Source: JABWCQ01 sp964530625
Lineage (GTDB): Bacteria; Electryoneota; RPQS01
DNA: 64,000 nt
Direction of reading: 5' to 3'
NCBI GenBank assembly: GCA_964530625.1
Contig: CAZHAK010000005.1
Coordinates: forward strand, 1 to 64,000
Shown here: positions 16,454 through 24,880 of the stretch, piece after piece
How the letters are laid out: every line of letters starts with the position of its first letter
Position numbering within the stretch: position 1 is the first letter of the stretch
Program-made: the position numbers and the translations under genes
Notes under the pieces: model-generated
What the model saw: the letters and a program-made list of their open reading frames with translations, nothing else
The model's database searches: none
What the model was told of the DNA's origin: nothing

Positions 16454-17744
16454 GTGCGCGTGACGAGGGCGACCGCGCCGCTGTTTGCTCAGATTGCTCC
16501 GTCGGGTGACAAATCGGTTTCGATTCGGCGAGCGTTGCTGACGCTGTTTACGACTGATGCGATTCGCTTGACTAATTTTGGNNNNNNNNNNGGGTGAAGA
16601 TTGCCAGACGGCGTTGTCGTGCTTGAGTTCGCTGGGGAAGAAGGTAGAGCGCGACGGGGATTCTGTCACAATAACGCCGCGCGAGACTGTTATTGCAGCG
16701 ACGCTGGATTGCCGCAACTCCGGCACCACAGCGCGGTTGTTGTTTGGACTATTGGCTGGTAGAGAGGGCGATTGGACGCTTGTGGGAGATGAATCATTGT
16801 CAGGACGCCCGATGGAACGCGTGGCTACTCCGTTGCGAGCGATGGGCGCTCAGATTGAATTAGCGGAACGAGGGTGTTTACCGGCGCGGATTGTCGGGCG
16901 GACTCTGAATGGAATCGATCACGATTTGAAAATCTCAAGCGCGCAAGTCAAAAGCGCGCTTTTGTTGGCGGGGCTATCGGCTAACGGTGTAACCCGTGTG
17001 CGCGAGCCTGTTGCGTCGCGAGATCATACGGAGCGGTTGTTGGGGCTGGCTCAAGCTCTCGACGGCTATTGGGCGGTTGACGCTTCGATGGGGCAGACGG
17101 CAGCAATGAGCTTGCGCGGGAAAATTCCCGGAGACATTTCGAGCGCGGCATTTTGGGCGGTGGCTGCGTTGTTGGTGAAGGGCTCGGACGTAACGATTGA
17201 CAATTTGGTGTTGAACCCGACGCGCACGGGATGGTTGACGTGCTTGAAAAGCGCAGGCGCGGATATTCGCATGAAGATTGAGCGCGAGACGGCGGGTGAA
17301 CCGGTTGGCTCGCTTGAAATTCGTTACGGAAGTTTGTCTCCTCTTAAAGTCACGGCTGAAGACGTGCCGGGTTTGATTGACGAAATTCCTGTGCTGGCGG
17401 TGCTGGCCGCGACGATAAAGGGCGAGTCGGTGTTTCAACAGGTTGGCGAACTGCGGATCAAAGAGAGTGACCGCTTGCAGGCCGTGGCCGATGGACTTTT
17501 GGCCATGGGCGCGCAGGCTGAAATTCGCGGCGAGGATTTGATTGTTCGCGGCGGAGCGAATTTGCGCGGCGCGGCGATTGATTCTAAGATGGATCATCGT
17601 ATTGCCATGTCTTTTGCGCTGGCTGGGCTGGTCGCCGATGGAGTGACCACCATACAAGATGCTGATTGCGCGGCGGTTTCCTATCCTGAGTTTTTTGCCG
17701 AGCTATCAAAGCACGTTCCTGAAACAATTTCCTATTCGGAGTAA
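16454..17744 (+). CDS. aroA: EPSP synthase (3-phosphoshikimate 1-carboxyvinyltransferase), interrupted by an assembly gap
   Basis: Transfers the enolpyruvyl group of PEP to shikimate-3-phosphate (step 6). The reading frame begins at a GTG (16454, or 16460) eleven bases after aroF and gives APSGDKSVS...LTNF before the run of N. After it the frame resumes at GEDC with RNSGTTARL, SGRPMERV, the late DEIPVLAVLA, LRIKESDRL and DHRIAMSFALAG. These two halves are one gene; the apparent frameshift arises only because the gap was padded to 10. The first motif reads KSVSIRRALL, one residue longer than the usual KSxSxRALL. The stop touches the aroE start. Confidence 0.92.
16582..16591. other. Assembly gap (10 N) inside aroA
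   Basis: The frame enters the gap with two bases of a codon (GG) and leaves with the third base of one (G), so the true missing length must be a multiple of three. Comparison with the family pattern NFLPGEDC suggests about three missing bases. Confidence 0.95.
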
Positions 17745-18584
17745 ATGGCATATCGTCTCGGCCTGATTGGCGAACATATCGCGACCAGCTTATCGCCCGT
17801 GCTATTTTCATGGGCGTTTCAGCGCACGGATTCGTCGGGCAGCTACACGCTGTTTGATTTTCCGAGGCGGTTGGCGCGCTCGTTTTTGCTGCGAGCGCGA
17901 GTAGATTGGGACGGGCTGAACGTCACCGCGCCGCATAAAGACTTGGCGTTTACGCTGTGCGACGAACTTTCGGATACCGCGAAATCGGTCAGAGCGGTGA
18001 ACACACTGATTCGCAAGCAGGGGAGATTAATCGGGCACAACACGGACGTGGCAGGATTTCGTTACGCGCTTGAGCAACGACTTGAGTTTGTGTCGCACGC
18101 GGATCGTGTGCTGGTCATCGGTACGGGAGGCGCCGCGCGAGCGGCCTTGGTGGCGATCAGTCAGATCATCACACCAACGGAAATTGCGATTGCGTCGCGT
18201 CGTCCGGCTGAAGCCCTTGATCGCATCGCGCCTGTCTTGCCTGCGCCGTATGCTCCGACATTGATCACGCACACGAAAGCGCGGAAGCGGCTGCACGAGT
18301 TTGACTTGATTGTGCAGGCGACTCCGGTGGGACACATGGCGACGCCGGGGTTTCCGATTGAGCCGCCGTTCGCTTTCAAACCGGGCGCGCTCGTGTTTGA
18401 CCTGATTTATTCACCACGAAGTACCTTGTTTCTTGAAGCTGCAAATTCGTTCGGTGCGCGAACTGAAAATGGCTTGCTGATGCTGCTTGCGCAGGCTGCG
18501 GAGAGTTTTCAGATCTGGACGGGCAAACCGTTTCCGCTTGAATTGGCCGTGCGTGAGCTGTTGCCGGAATTGCGCAATACATGA
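17745..18584 (+). CDS. aroE: Shikimate dehydrogenase
   Basis: A 279-residue NADP-dependent enzyme that reduces 3-dehydroshikimate to shikimate (step 4). Visible are the substrate-binding SLSPVLF (SxSP), the catalytic Lys in NVTAPHKD, the Asp in GHNTDVAGF, the Rossmann glycine loop VIGTGGAARAAL, and a C-terminal NGLLMLLAQAAESFQIWTG block. The ATG follows the aroA TAA directly with no spacer, and the TGA overlaps the aroC ATG, so translation is coupled on both sides. Length and motifs fit AroE better than the quinate/shikimate YdiB branch, though the two cannot be separated with certainty from sequence. Confidence 0.95.
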   Translation: MAYRLGLIGEHIATSLSPVLFSWAFQRTDSSGSYTLFDFPRRLARSFLLRARVDWDGLNVTAPHKDLAFTLCDELSDTAKSVRAVNTLIRKQGRLIGHNTDVAGFRYALEQRLEFVSHADRVLVIGTGGAARAALVAISQIITPTEIAIASRRPAEALDRIAPVLPAPYAPTLITHTKARKRLHEFDLIVQATPVGHMATPGFPIEPPFAFKPGALVFDLIYSPRSTLFLEAANSFGARTENGLLMLLAQAAESFQIWTGKPFPLELAVRELLPELRNT

Positions 18585-19744
18585 TCCGCTTTTTGACCGC
18601 AGGCGAAAGCCACGGGCCGGGGTTAACGGGAATTCTGGAGGGATTGCCGTCCGGACTCGCCATTACAGAAGATGAGATTGCAATTGATTTGGCACGCCGG
18701 CAAAAGGGGCACGGTCGCGGTGGGCGAATGAAGATTGAGACGGATCACGCGAAGATTTTGAGCGGTGTGCGCTATGGGATGACGCTCGGATCGCCGGTCG
18801 CAATGTTTATCGAAAATCGCGATTGGGAAAATTGGCGCGACAAAATGTCTATTGCTGATCCGGGGCTTGAAAAGCGCATCGAAAAACTTTCAAGTCCGAG
18901 GCCCGGTCATGCGGACTACGCGGGTTCTCTGAAGTATCATCAGGATGACATTCGCAATATCATCGAGCGCTCTTCCGCGCGCGAGACGACCATGCGCGTA
19001 GCGCTAGCGGCTGTTTGTCGAAAGTTCTTTTCTGAATTCGGTGTGCGAGTGTTTAGTCATGTCGTGAAAATTGGTGGTGTTGAGTCTTTGCCCTTGACGC
19101 CAGATGCTAAACTTGATGACTACTTTGCGCGCGTGGAAGAAAGTCCCGTGCGCTGTGGGGACAAGGCTGCCGAAAAGAAGATGATAAACATTATTGACCG
19201 CGCGACGGAAACAAAAGACACGGTCGGCGGTGTGTTTGAGATCATTGTCGAGGGACTGCCTGTCGGCTTGGGAAGTTTTGTGCATTACGATCGGCGGTTG
19301 GACGGGATTTTGGCGCAGGCGATGCTGTCGATTCACGCAATGAAAGGCGTTGAATTCGGCATGGGATTCGGCGTGGCCGATGTGATGGGAAGTCAGGTGC
19401 ATGATCGCCTGTTTCCGGACGGAAGAAATGTTAAGCGCAACACCAACGCAGCCGGCGGAACAGAAGGCGGCATGACCAACGGTGAACGGCTAGTCATGCG
19501 CGTGGCAATGAAACCGCTTTCTTCCTTGATGCAACCGCTCGAGTCTGTTGACTTGGCGACAGGCGCGCCGGTTGAAGCATTACGCGAACGCAGCGACGTT
19601 TGCGCGGTTCCCGCCGCGGGAATCGTGGGTGAAGCGATGGCATTATTGGCCCTGATGAATCCATTTCTCGAAAAATTCGGTGGTGATTCCATGACTGAAA
19701 TTCGTGCACACGTCGGCGCAACCCCTGCTTCACCATGGCGATAG
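18581..19744 (+). CDS. aroC: Chorismate synthase
   Basis: A 387-residue FMNH2-dependent enzyme that removes phosphate from EPSP to form chorismate (step 7). It shows all three family signatures: GESHGPGLTGILEGLPSG at the N-terminus, the central RSSARETTMRVALAAV, and the C-terminal RSDVCAVPAAGIVGEAM with nearby NAAGGTEGGMTNGE. The ATG overlaps the aroE stop by four bases, and the last ten bases overlap aroK. Length is at the long end for bacteria, similar to the Gram-positive and bacteroidete type. Confidence 0.97.
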   Translation: MIRFLTAGESHGPGLTGILEGLPSGLAITEDEIAIDLARRQKGHGRGGRMKIETDHAKILSGVRYGMTLGSPVAMFIENRDWENWRDKMSIADPGLEKRIEKLSSPRPGHADYAGSLKYHQDDIRNIIERSSARETTMRVALAAVCRKFFSEFGVRVFSHVVKIGGVESLPLTPDAKLDDYFARVEESPVRCGDKAAEKKMINIIDRATETKDTVGGVFEIIVEGLPVGLGSFVHYDRRLDGILAQAMLSIHAMKGVEFGMGFGVADVMGSQVHDRLFPDGRNVKRNTNAAGGTEGGMTNGERLVMRVAMKPLSSLMQPLESVDLATGAPVEALRERSDVCAVPAAGIVGEAMALLALMNPFLEKFGGDSMTEIRAHVGATPASPWR

Positions 19745-20256
19745 TTTATCTTTGTGGACTGCCGGGCACAGGTAAGAGCACCATCGGCGCGATGCTTGCA
19801 CAGTTGCGCGGCCAGCCGTTTGTGGATTTGGATCAGATGATTGAGCAGCGCGCCGGGATGGAGATTCCGGCGATTTTTCATTCTTTGGGTGAAGCTAAGT
19901 TTCGTGAATTTGAAAATGTTTCGCTTGTTCACGCGGCCAGTCGCGGCGATTGTGTAATTGCTTTAGGCGGAGGTGCGTTGGAGCGAAAAGACAATCGCGA
20001 CATTGTGATTGCGAGTGGAATCTTGATTCATCTTGAAGCGCCGTTGGAACTTTTGGCCGCAAGAACGCTAAGTTCAACTCACCGCCCGCTGCTTGACGCG
20101 GGTGAATCACTCTTGGAGAGAATCGAAACACTGCGATCTCTGTTAGAGCGTCGACGGAAGCAATTTGAGTTTGCAGCAATGAGTTTCCCGACTACCGATG
20201 TGGATCCGATGCAGACCGCGCTGTCCATTCACGAGGCGATTGATGGACTCATTTGA
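19735..20256 (+). CDS. aroK: Shikimate kinase
   Basis: A 173-residue P-loop kinase that phosphorylates shikimate (step 5). The Walker A motif is GLPGTGKST. The substrate-binding Asp lies in FVDLDQMIEQRAGM, the Arg in GEAKFREFE, and the GGG loop in IALGGGAL. The lid region has THRPLL. It starts inside the end of aroC and its end overlaps the start of the aroB/aroQ gene by 14 bases. This is the tightest packing in the operon. Confidence 0.95.
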   Translation: MAIVYLCGLPGTGKSTIGAMLAQLRGQPFVDLDQMIEQRAGMEIPAIFHSLGEAKFREFENVSLVHAASRGDCVIALGGGALERKDNRDIVIASGILIHLEAPLELLAARTLSSTHRPLLDAGESLLERIETLRSLLERRRKQFEFAAMSFPTTDVDPMQTALSIHEAIDGLI

Positions 20257-21808
20257 TCTGCGGACACAAACGGGAGTTGTGCCGATTCGTATCACTCGAG
20301 GCGACTCGACGTGGTATGCCATGGAGCTTTCCCGACTATTAGGAATACGCAGGCCGCGCTTGCTGATTGTCACGGATGAGAATGTGGCGCTGCATCATCT
20401 TGAGAGTTTGAAACTTACTCTTGAGGCTGAGGGTTTTCCGATTGAAACTTGTGTTCTTCCGCCGGGTGAAGAGCAGAAAACCTTTGCGCGCGCAAAGAGC
20501 ATCCTTGACATATTGACACTGAAGAGATTTGCGCGAGATGATATGATTCTTGCGCTGGGCGGCGGAGTAATAACTGATCTTGCAGGGTTTGTCGCGAGTG
20601 TTTATCTGCGCGGGATCGATTGGATTGCGGTGCCGACGTCGCTCTTGGGGATGGTGGACGCGGCTATCGGTGGGAAGACGGGTGTCAATCACGAGTCCGG
20701 TAAGAATCTCATCGGCACCTTTCATCAGCCGCGACTCGTGCTTGGAAATCTCGCGCTATTAAACACTCTCTCGGAACGAGAACTACGCTCCGGGGCCGCT
20801 GAAATTGTCAAAGGTGCACTACTCGAGGGCGGAGAGTTCTGGCGAGAAATCGAAGACGCCGGGCCGGACGTGCTCAGATGGGGAGCCAAACAGCTGGAGC
20901 GCTTCGTCGCGCGCGGTGCGGCCGTCAAAATTGAAATCGTCGCGCGCGATGAACATGAAAGCGGCGAGCGCATTCTGCTCAATCTTGGGCATACGTTCGG
21001 ACATGCCTTAGAGCAAGCGGCGGGGTACGGTAAGCTGACGCACGGAGAAGCGGTGTTTTACGGGTTGCGCGCGGTGATTCGATTGTCCGATGCGTGCGGG
21101 ATTTTGCCGTCGCCCAAAGCGCGGTCGCTGGACAAGTGGCTTGCAAGTCTTGCGTTGCCCGGGGCGAGCGTAACTCCGGATGCATTACTGTCCGCGATTC
21201 AGTCTGATAAGAAATCGTCGTCGGGGAAACTGCGTTGGATTTTGCTGCGTGAGATCGGGAAGCCTGTGATCAGCCATGATGTGCCCACATCGTCCGTCGC
21301 GGACTGTGCGAAATGGCTGTGCGAGATTGTGAAGATTGGAGAACATGCGCAGGCGTTAGCGCGGCGCAGGCGGGTGGTGATTCTGAACGGACCGAATCTT
21401 GACTTGTTGGGAGAACGCGAGCCGTCTGTTTACGGAGCGATGAGTTACGATGACTTGAGTTCTCAGTGCAAAGAGTGGGCGGAGGACTTAGGCCTTGACT
21501 TGTTGATTCGCCAAAGCAATTACGAGGGCGAATTTGTCGAGCTTTTGCATTGGGCGCGGCGGTGGGCGGATGGTTTGATTTTGAATCCGGGGGCATTTAC
21601 GCACACGTCCGTCGCCGTGCGGGATGCGCTGGCGGCGGCAAACTTGCCCGCCGTTGAAGTCCACCTTACGGATATCGCTAAGCGCGAGGACTTTCGCCAA
21701 ACTTCGCTGATTTCTGACCTGTGCCGATGCTCGATTGGCGGCCAAGGACCTAATGGCTATCGTCAGGCTCTAGCTGAGCTTGCATTTTTCCTGCCGGAAA
21801 CCCCTTAA
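20243..21808 (+). CDS. aroB-aroQ: Fused 3-dehydroquinate synthase / type II 3-dehydroquinate dehydratase
   Basis: One 521-residue ORF carries steps 2 and 3. Residues 1 to about 365 are dehydroquinate synthase: LALGGGVITDLAGFVAS, PTSLLGMVDAAIGGKTGVNH, and the zinc-binding NLGHTFGHALE. After a basic linker (QALARRRR, about residue 372) a complete type II dehydroquinase follows: ILNGPNLDLLGEREP, the catalytic Tyr in VYGAMSYDDL, QSNYEGEFVELLH, NPGAFTHTSVAVRDAL and VEVHLTDIAKREDFR. No stop or start separates them. The ATG at 20243 lies inside aroK; a longer in-frame ATG at 20198 would overlap aroK by about 60 bases. Fusions of these two activities with a type II dehydroquinase are, to my knowledge, rare. 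Confidence 0.92.
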   Translation: MDSFDLRTQTGVVPIRITRGDSTWYAMELSRLLGIRRPRLLIVTDENVALHHLESLKLTLEAEGFPIETCVLPPGEEQKTFARAKSILDILTLKRFARDDMILALGGGVITDLAGFVASVYLRGIDWIAVPTSLLGMVDAAIGGKTGVNHESGKNLIGTFHQPRLVLGNLALLNTLSERELRSGAAEIVKGALLEGGEFWREIEDAGPDVLRWGAKQLERFVARGAAVKIEIVARDEHESGERILLNLGHTFGHALEQAAGYGKLTHGEAVFYGLRAVIRLSDACGILPSPKARSLDKWLASLALPGASVTPDALLSAIQSDKKSSSGKLRWILLREIGKPVISHDVPTSSVADCAKWLCEIVKIGEHAQALARRRRVVILNGPNLDLLGEREPSVYGAMSYDDLSSQCKEWAEDLGLDLLIRQSNYEGEFVELLHWARRWADGLILNPGAFTHTSVAVRDALAAANLPAVEVHLTDIAKREDFRQTSLISDLCRCSIGGQGPNGYRQALAELAFFLPETP

Positions 21809-21911
21809 TCCTTCCGCCCGTACAACGGTTACTTTCCCGTCAGTTATGGAAGGCTTGAATTTTCGCCGCTTTTTCCGTAAGTTGAGTATTCACCGGAATC
21901 TAATTTCCGTA

Positions 21912-21929
21912 TTGTGAATGTGGTCACAA
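21912..21929. promoter_or_regulatory. CRP/FNR-family-like palindrome upstream of trxB
   Basis: TTGTGA, 6 bases, TCACAA: a perfect 6-bp inverted repeat with the exact geometry of the CRP consensus TGTGA-N6-TCACA. Its centre lies about 71 bases before the trxB ATG, in a 183-base gap that holds no gene. A/T-rich stretches downstream (TAAAAT, TTATAA near 21960-21971) could be the -10. No CRP-type regulator gene is seen in the window. Confidence 0.5.
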
Positions 21930-21991
21930 ACTCGCACCGGCGGAGCGAGCAATTCGTAATAAAATTTATAAAAACAAGAGTTTCCGAGATC

Positions 21992-22981
21992 ATGAGCCGC
22001 GACATTCATTCTGTTATTATCATTGGCTCCGGCCCCGCCGGATTGACCGCAGCAATCTACGCCGGGCGGGCAAATTTGAACCCTGTGGTGATTGACGGGA
22101 TTCAGCCCGGAGGCCAGCTCATGATAACCAGCGACGTGGAAAACTATCCAGGCTTCCCTGATGGAATCGAGGGCCCTGCATTGATGGAGCTGTTTCGCCG
22201 CCAAGCGGAGCGCTTCGGGACGACCTATGTGGAGGATGAAGTGACTTCGATTGATGTCACATCGCGACCATTCAAGGTAAACTTAGGTTCCTCAGAGCCG
22301 CTTTATGGGCATTCGGTGATTTTGGCGTCCGGCGCATCGGCGAAATGGCTTGGACTGGAAAACGAGCAGAAACTGCAAGGCAAAGGTGTATCGGCTTGTG
22401 CGACCTGCGACGGGTTCTTTTTCCGTGGAAAAGTCGTCGCAGTTGTGGGCGGAGGCGATACGGCTATGGAAGAGGCTTCGTATTTAACTCGCCATGCGTC
22501 GAAAGTTTATTTGATTCATCGCCGCGATTCGTTCCGCGCGTCGAAGATTATGCAGGACCGGGTGCTCTCGAATCCAAAGATTGAAGTGATTTACCATACG
22601 GTGATTGAAGACGTCTTGTCAGACGCGGGACAAACACATGTCACGGGTTTGAAGCTGAAAAACATTCAGACGAACAAAGAGAGCGACCTGTCGATTGACG
22701 GATTTTTTGTGGCTATCGGACACGAACCGAACACGAAAATTGTCAGGGATATTTTGAAGACGGACGAAAGCGGATACGTGCTGCATCACCCGGATTCATC
22801 GTGGACGGATATTGAGGGATTGTTTGTCGCGGGTGATGTGCACGATCATCACTATCGTCAGGCGGTAACTGCGGCGGGTGCGGGCTGTATGGCCGCGATT
22901 GACGCTGAGAAGTGGCTGGAGATTCAGGAACATGAAGGAAAACTTAAGGCCGCCGAAGCAAAATTATTGGCGACGGCTTGA
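21992..22981 (+). CDS. trxB: Thioredoxin reductase
   Basis: A 329-residue low-molecular-weight thioredoxin reductase, which passes electrons from NADPH through FAD to thioredoxin. FAD-binding IIGSGPAGLTAAIYAGR is at the N-terminus, the redox-active pair is CATCDG, the NADPH-binding loop is VVGGGDTAMEEA, and GLFVAGDVHDHHYRQAVTAAGAGCMAA closes the FAD site. The start at 21992 (MSRDIHS) is preferred over an ATG at 21914, which would place a Lys/Arg-rich extension across the likely promoter region. Ferredoxin-dependent or flavin-only relatives exist, but the HRRDSFRASK segment after the NADPH loop supports NADPH use. Confidence 0.95.
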   Translation: MSRDIHSVIIIGSGPAGLTAAIYAGRANLNPVVIDGIQPGGQLMITSDVENYPGFPDGIEGPALMELFRRQAERFGTTYVEDEVTSIDVTSRPFKVNLGSSEPLYGHSVILASGASAKWLGLENEQKLQGKGVSACATCDGFFFRGKVVAVVGGGDTAMEEASYLTRHASKVYLIHRRDSFRASKIMQDRVLSNPKIEVIYHTVIEDVLSDAGQTHVTGLKLKNIQTNKESDLSIDGFFVAIGHEPNTKIVRDILKTDESGYVLHHPDSSWTDIEGLFVAGDVHDHHYRQAVTAAGAGCMAAIDAEKWLEIQEHEGKLKAAEAKLLATA

Positions 22982-23044
22982 CATAGTACCTGTTCGTACG
23001 GACGGCGACGTTCTTCCGGACTATTTATTCAAGAGAACATTACA

Positions 23045-24448
23045 GTGTCAGCATCAGATTTTGATATTGTCGTCTTAGGCGGCGGACCCGGCGGATATGT
23101 GGCCGCGATTCGTGCCGCGCAGTTGGGATTGAAAACTTGCATCGTGGATGAGCAGCCTTTGGGCGGTGTGTGCGTTAACTGGGGATGTATTCCCTCGAAA
23201 GCATTGCTAAGAGCTGCTGAATTGTACCAGGACATTCAGCATTTGGCCCCGCAAATGGGAATTCATACCAAAGTGGATGGGCTGGACTGGGCTAAGGTCA
23301 TTCAACGCTCGCGTGATGTTTCGGAAAAGAATTCTTCGGGTGTCGAGTTTCTCGTGCGGCGGAGTAAGATTCACCGCCCGGTTGGAAGATTCACTATCGT
23401 CAGTGATCGTGAGATTGAAGTTCGTGACACGAAGGATTCGTCCAAGGTCATTGACAAGATTCGCGGCAAGCATATGATCATCGCCACGGGCAGCGTCAAT
23501 CGGAGTTTGCCCGGTGTGACCATGGATCGCAAACGGATCATCACATATATGGAAGCGATGTCGCTTGAGAAGCAGCCGAAATCCTTGGTGATTGTCGGTG
23601 CGGGAGCGATTGGCTGTGAATTTGCCTATTTCTATCGGGCGATGGGCACGGACGTCACGCTAATCGAAGTGTTGCCCAGGATTCTACCTTTAGAAGACGG
23701 CGACTCAAGCAAAGTCGTTGAGGCGGCGTTTAAGAGAATGGGCATAAACGTGATGACTAGTACGCGCGTCAGTTCGATTGTCGCGACGAACAAAGGTGTC
23801 AACATCGAGATTGAAGATAACGACAAAGTTCTTAGCGCTGATCATTGTTTGGTTGCAATTGGTTTTGCCGCGAACGTCGAGGGCTGGGGTTTTGAGAAAA
23901 CGGGTGTGACGGTTGAACGCGGGTTTATCAAGGTGGATAAGTTTTTCAAGACGAACAAGCCGGGTTACTATGCCATCGGCGACGTCATTGGCGCGCCGCA
24001 GCTTGCGCACACGGCGTCGCATGAAGGGATTGTGTGCGTGGACGCGATTGCGGGCAAACATCCGCATCCAATTGACTACTCAAATAATCCAGCGTGTACG
24101 TATTGCCAGCCGCAAGTCGCCAGCGTGGGATACACGGAAGAAAAGTGTAAAGAACTTGGCCTCGAATACAAAGTTGGCAAGTTTCCGTTTAGCGCGTCAG
24201 GTAAAGCTCGCGCGATCGGTCACACGGACGGCCATGTGAAACTGCTGTTTGAAAAGAAATACGGGCAATTGCTCGGCGCGCACATCGTCGGGTCAGAAGC
24301 AACTGAAATGATCGCACAGCTGGCGTTGGCAAGAGTCTTGGAATGCACTCCCGAAACGATTTACAACACCGTTCATGCGCACCCAACTTTGTCCGAAGCC
24401 GTGATGGAAGCGGCTTTGGCCGCTGATGGCCGCGCTGTTCATATGTAG
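23045..24448 (+). CDS. lpd: Dihydrolipoyl dehydrogenase
   Basis: A 467-residue flavoprotein disulfide reductase, the E3 component of 2-oxoacid dehydrogenase complexes or the glycine cleavage L-protein. The FAD motif is VVLGGGPGGYVAAIRAAQLG, the active disulfide is GGVCVNWGCIPSK, the NAD loop is VIVGAGAIGCEFA, and the C-terminal catalytic pair is in HAHPTLSEA. Translation starts at a GTG. No E1 or E2 genes are adjacent, so its complex must be assembled from genes elsewhere. It follows trxB after 63 bases in the same direction. Confidence 0.93.
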   Translation: MSASDFDIVVLGGGPGGYVAAIRAAQLGLKTCIVDEQPLGGVCVNWGCIPSKALLRAAELYQDIQHLAPQMGIHTKVDGLDWAKVIQRSRDVSEKNSSGVEFLVRRSKIHRPVGRFTIVSDREIEVRDTKDSSKVIDKIRGKHMIIATGSVNRSLPGVTMDRKRIITYMEAMSLEKQPKSLVIVGAGAIGCEFAYFYRAMGTDVTLIEVLPRILPLEDGDSSKVVEAAFKRMGINVMTSTRVSSIVATNKGVNIEIEDNDKVLSADHCLVAIGFAANVEGWGFEKTGVTVERGFIKVDKFFKTNKPGYYAIGDVIGAPQLAHTASHEGIVCVDAIAGKHPHPIDYSNNPACTYCQPQVASVGYTEEKCKELGLEYKVGKFPFSASGKARAIGHTDGHVKLLFEKKYGQLLGAHIVGSEATEMIAQLALARVLECTPETIYNTVHAHPTLSEAVMEAALAADGRAVHM

Positions 24449-24459
24449 TAAGGATGTCC

Positions 24460-24879
24460 ATGAAGACAATTCTATTTTTCGCGCTACTCTTTGTAGCATC
24501 GCTTGCGCAAGCGGGCGACTACGGCTATGCCCCGGCGCTTGATCAGGTCGGGCAAGTGGATATGAGCAACGCGCCGCAACGAATCATGCCGCTTTATGAG
24601 CAAGGTTGGAACGAAGGAGCGAAGGTCGGTGACCGACGCGCAGGGAAATTAGGCTGGTTCGGCATGGGCCTTGTCGGGAATGTGCCGTTTATGTGGCTCC
24701 CGTGGGTCGTCGAACCTCGCCGTCCAGCTAAGCCTGTGATTCAGGCTGAAGAAGAATTTAACAGCGGTTACAAGAACGGCTATCGAGCTGGATGGAAGAA
24801 CGCGCACAAGGGATTTTACATCGCTGGAGCGATTGTGTCCACTGCGGCCATCATCACTGTTTCCGCAACTCAGGAGTAG
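24460..24879 (+). CDS. Small envelope protein of unknown function
   Basis: 139 residues, not recognised. The N-terminus (MKTILFFALLFVASLAQAG) is a clear signal peptide. The mature part contains a Gly/Trp-rich hydrophobic patch (GWFGMGLVGNVPFMWLPWVV), then a YKNGYRAGWKNAHKG segment, and ends in a hydrophobic helix (AGAIVSTAAIITVSA) that could anchor it. The ATG at 24460 is preferred over 24454 because AAGGA then sits five bases upstream. It lies 11 bases after lpd and is followed directly by a lipoprotein gene, so the two may act together in the envelope. Confidence 0.7.
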   Translation: MKTILFFALLFVASLAQAGDYGYAPALDQVGQVDMSNAPQRIMPLYEQGWNEGAKVGDRRAGKLGWFGMGLVGNVPFMWLPWVVEPRRPAKPVIQAEEEFNSGYKNGYRAGWKNAHKGFYIAGAIVSTAAIITVSATQE

Positions 24880-24880
24880 C

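Noticed and set aside
16578..16600. aroA frameshift or pseudogene
   Set aside because: The frame change is explained by the padded run of N; both halves are intact EPSP synthase.
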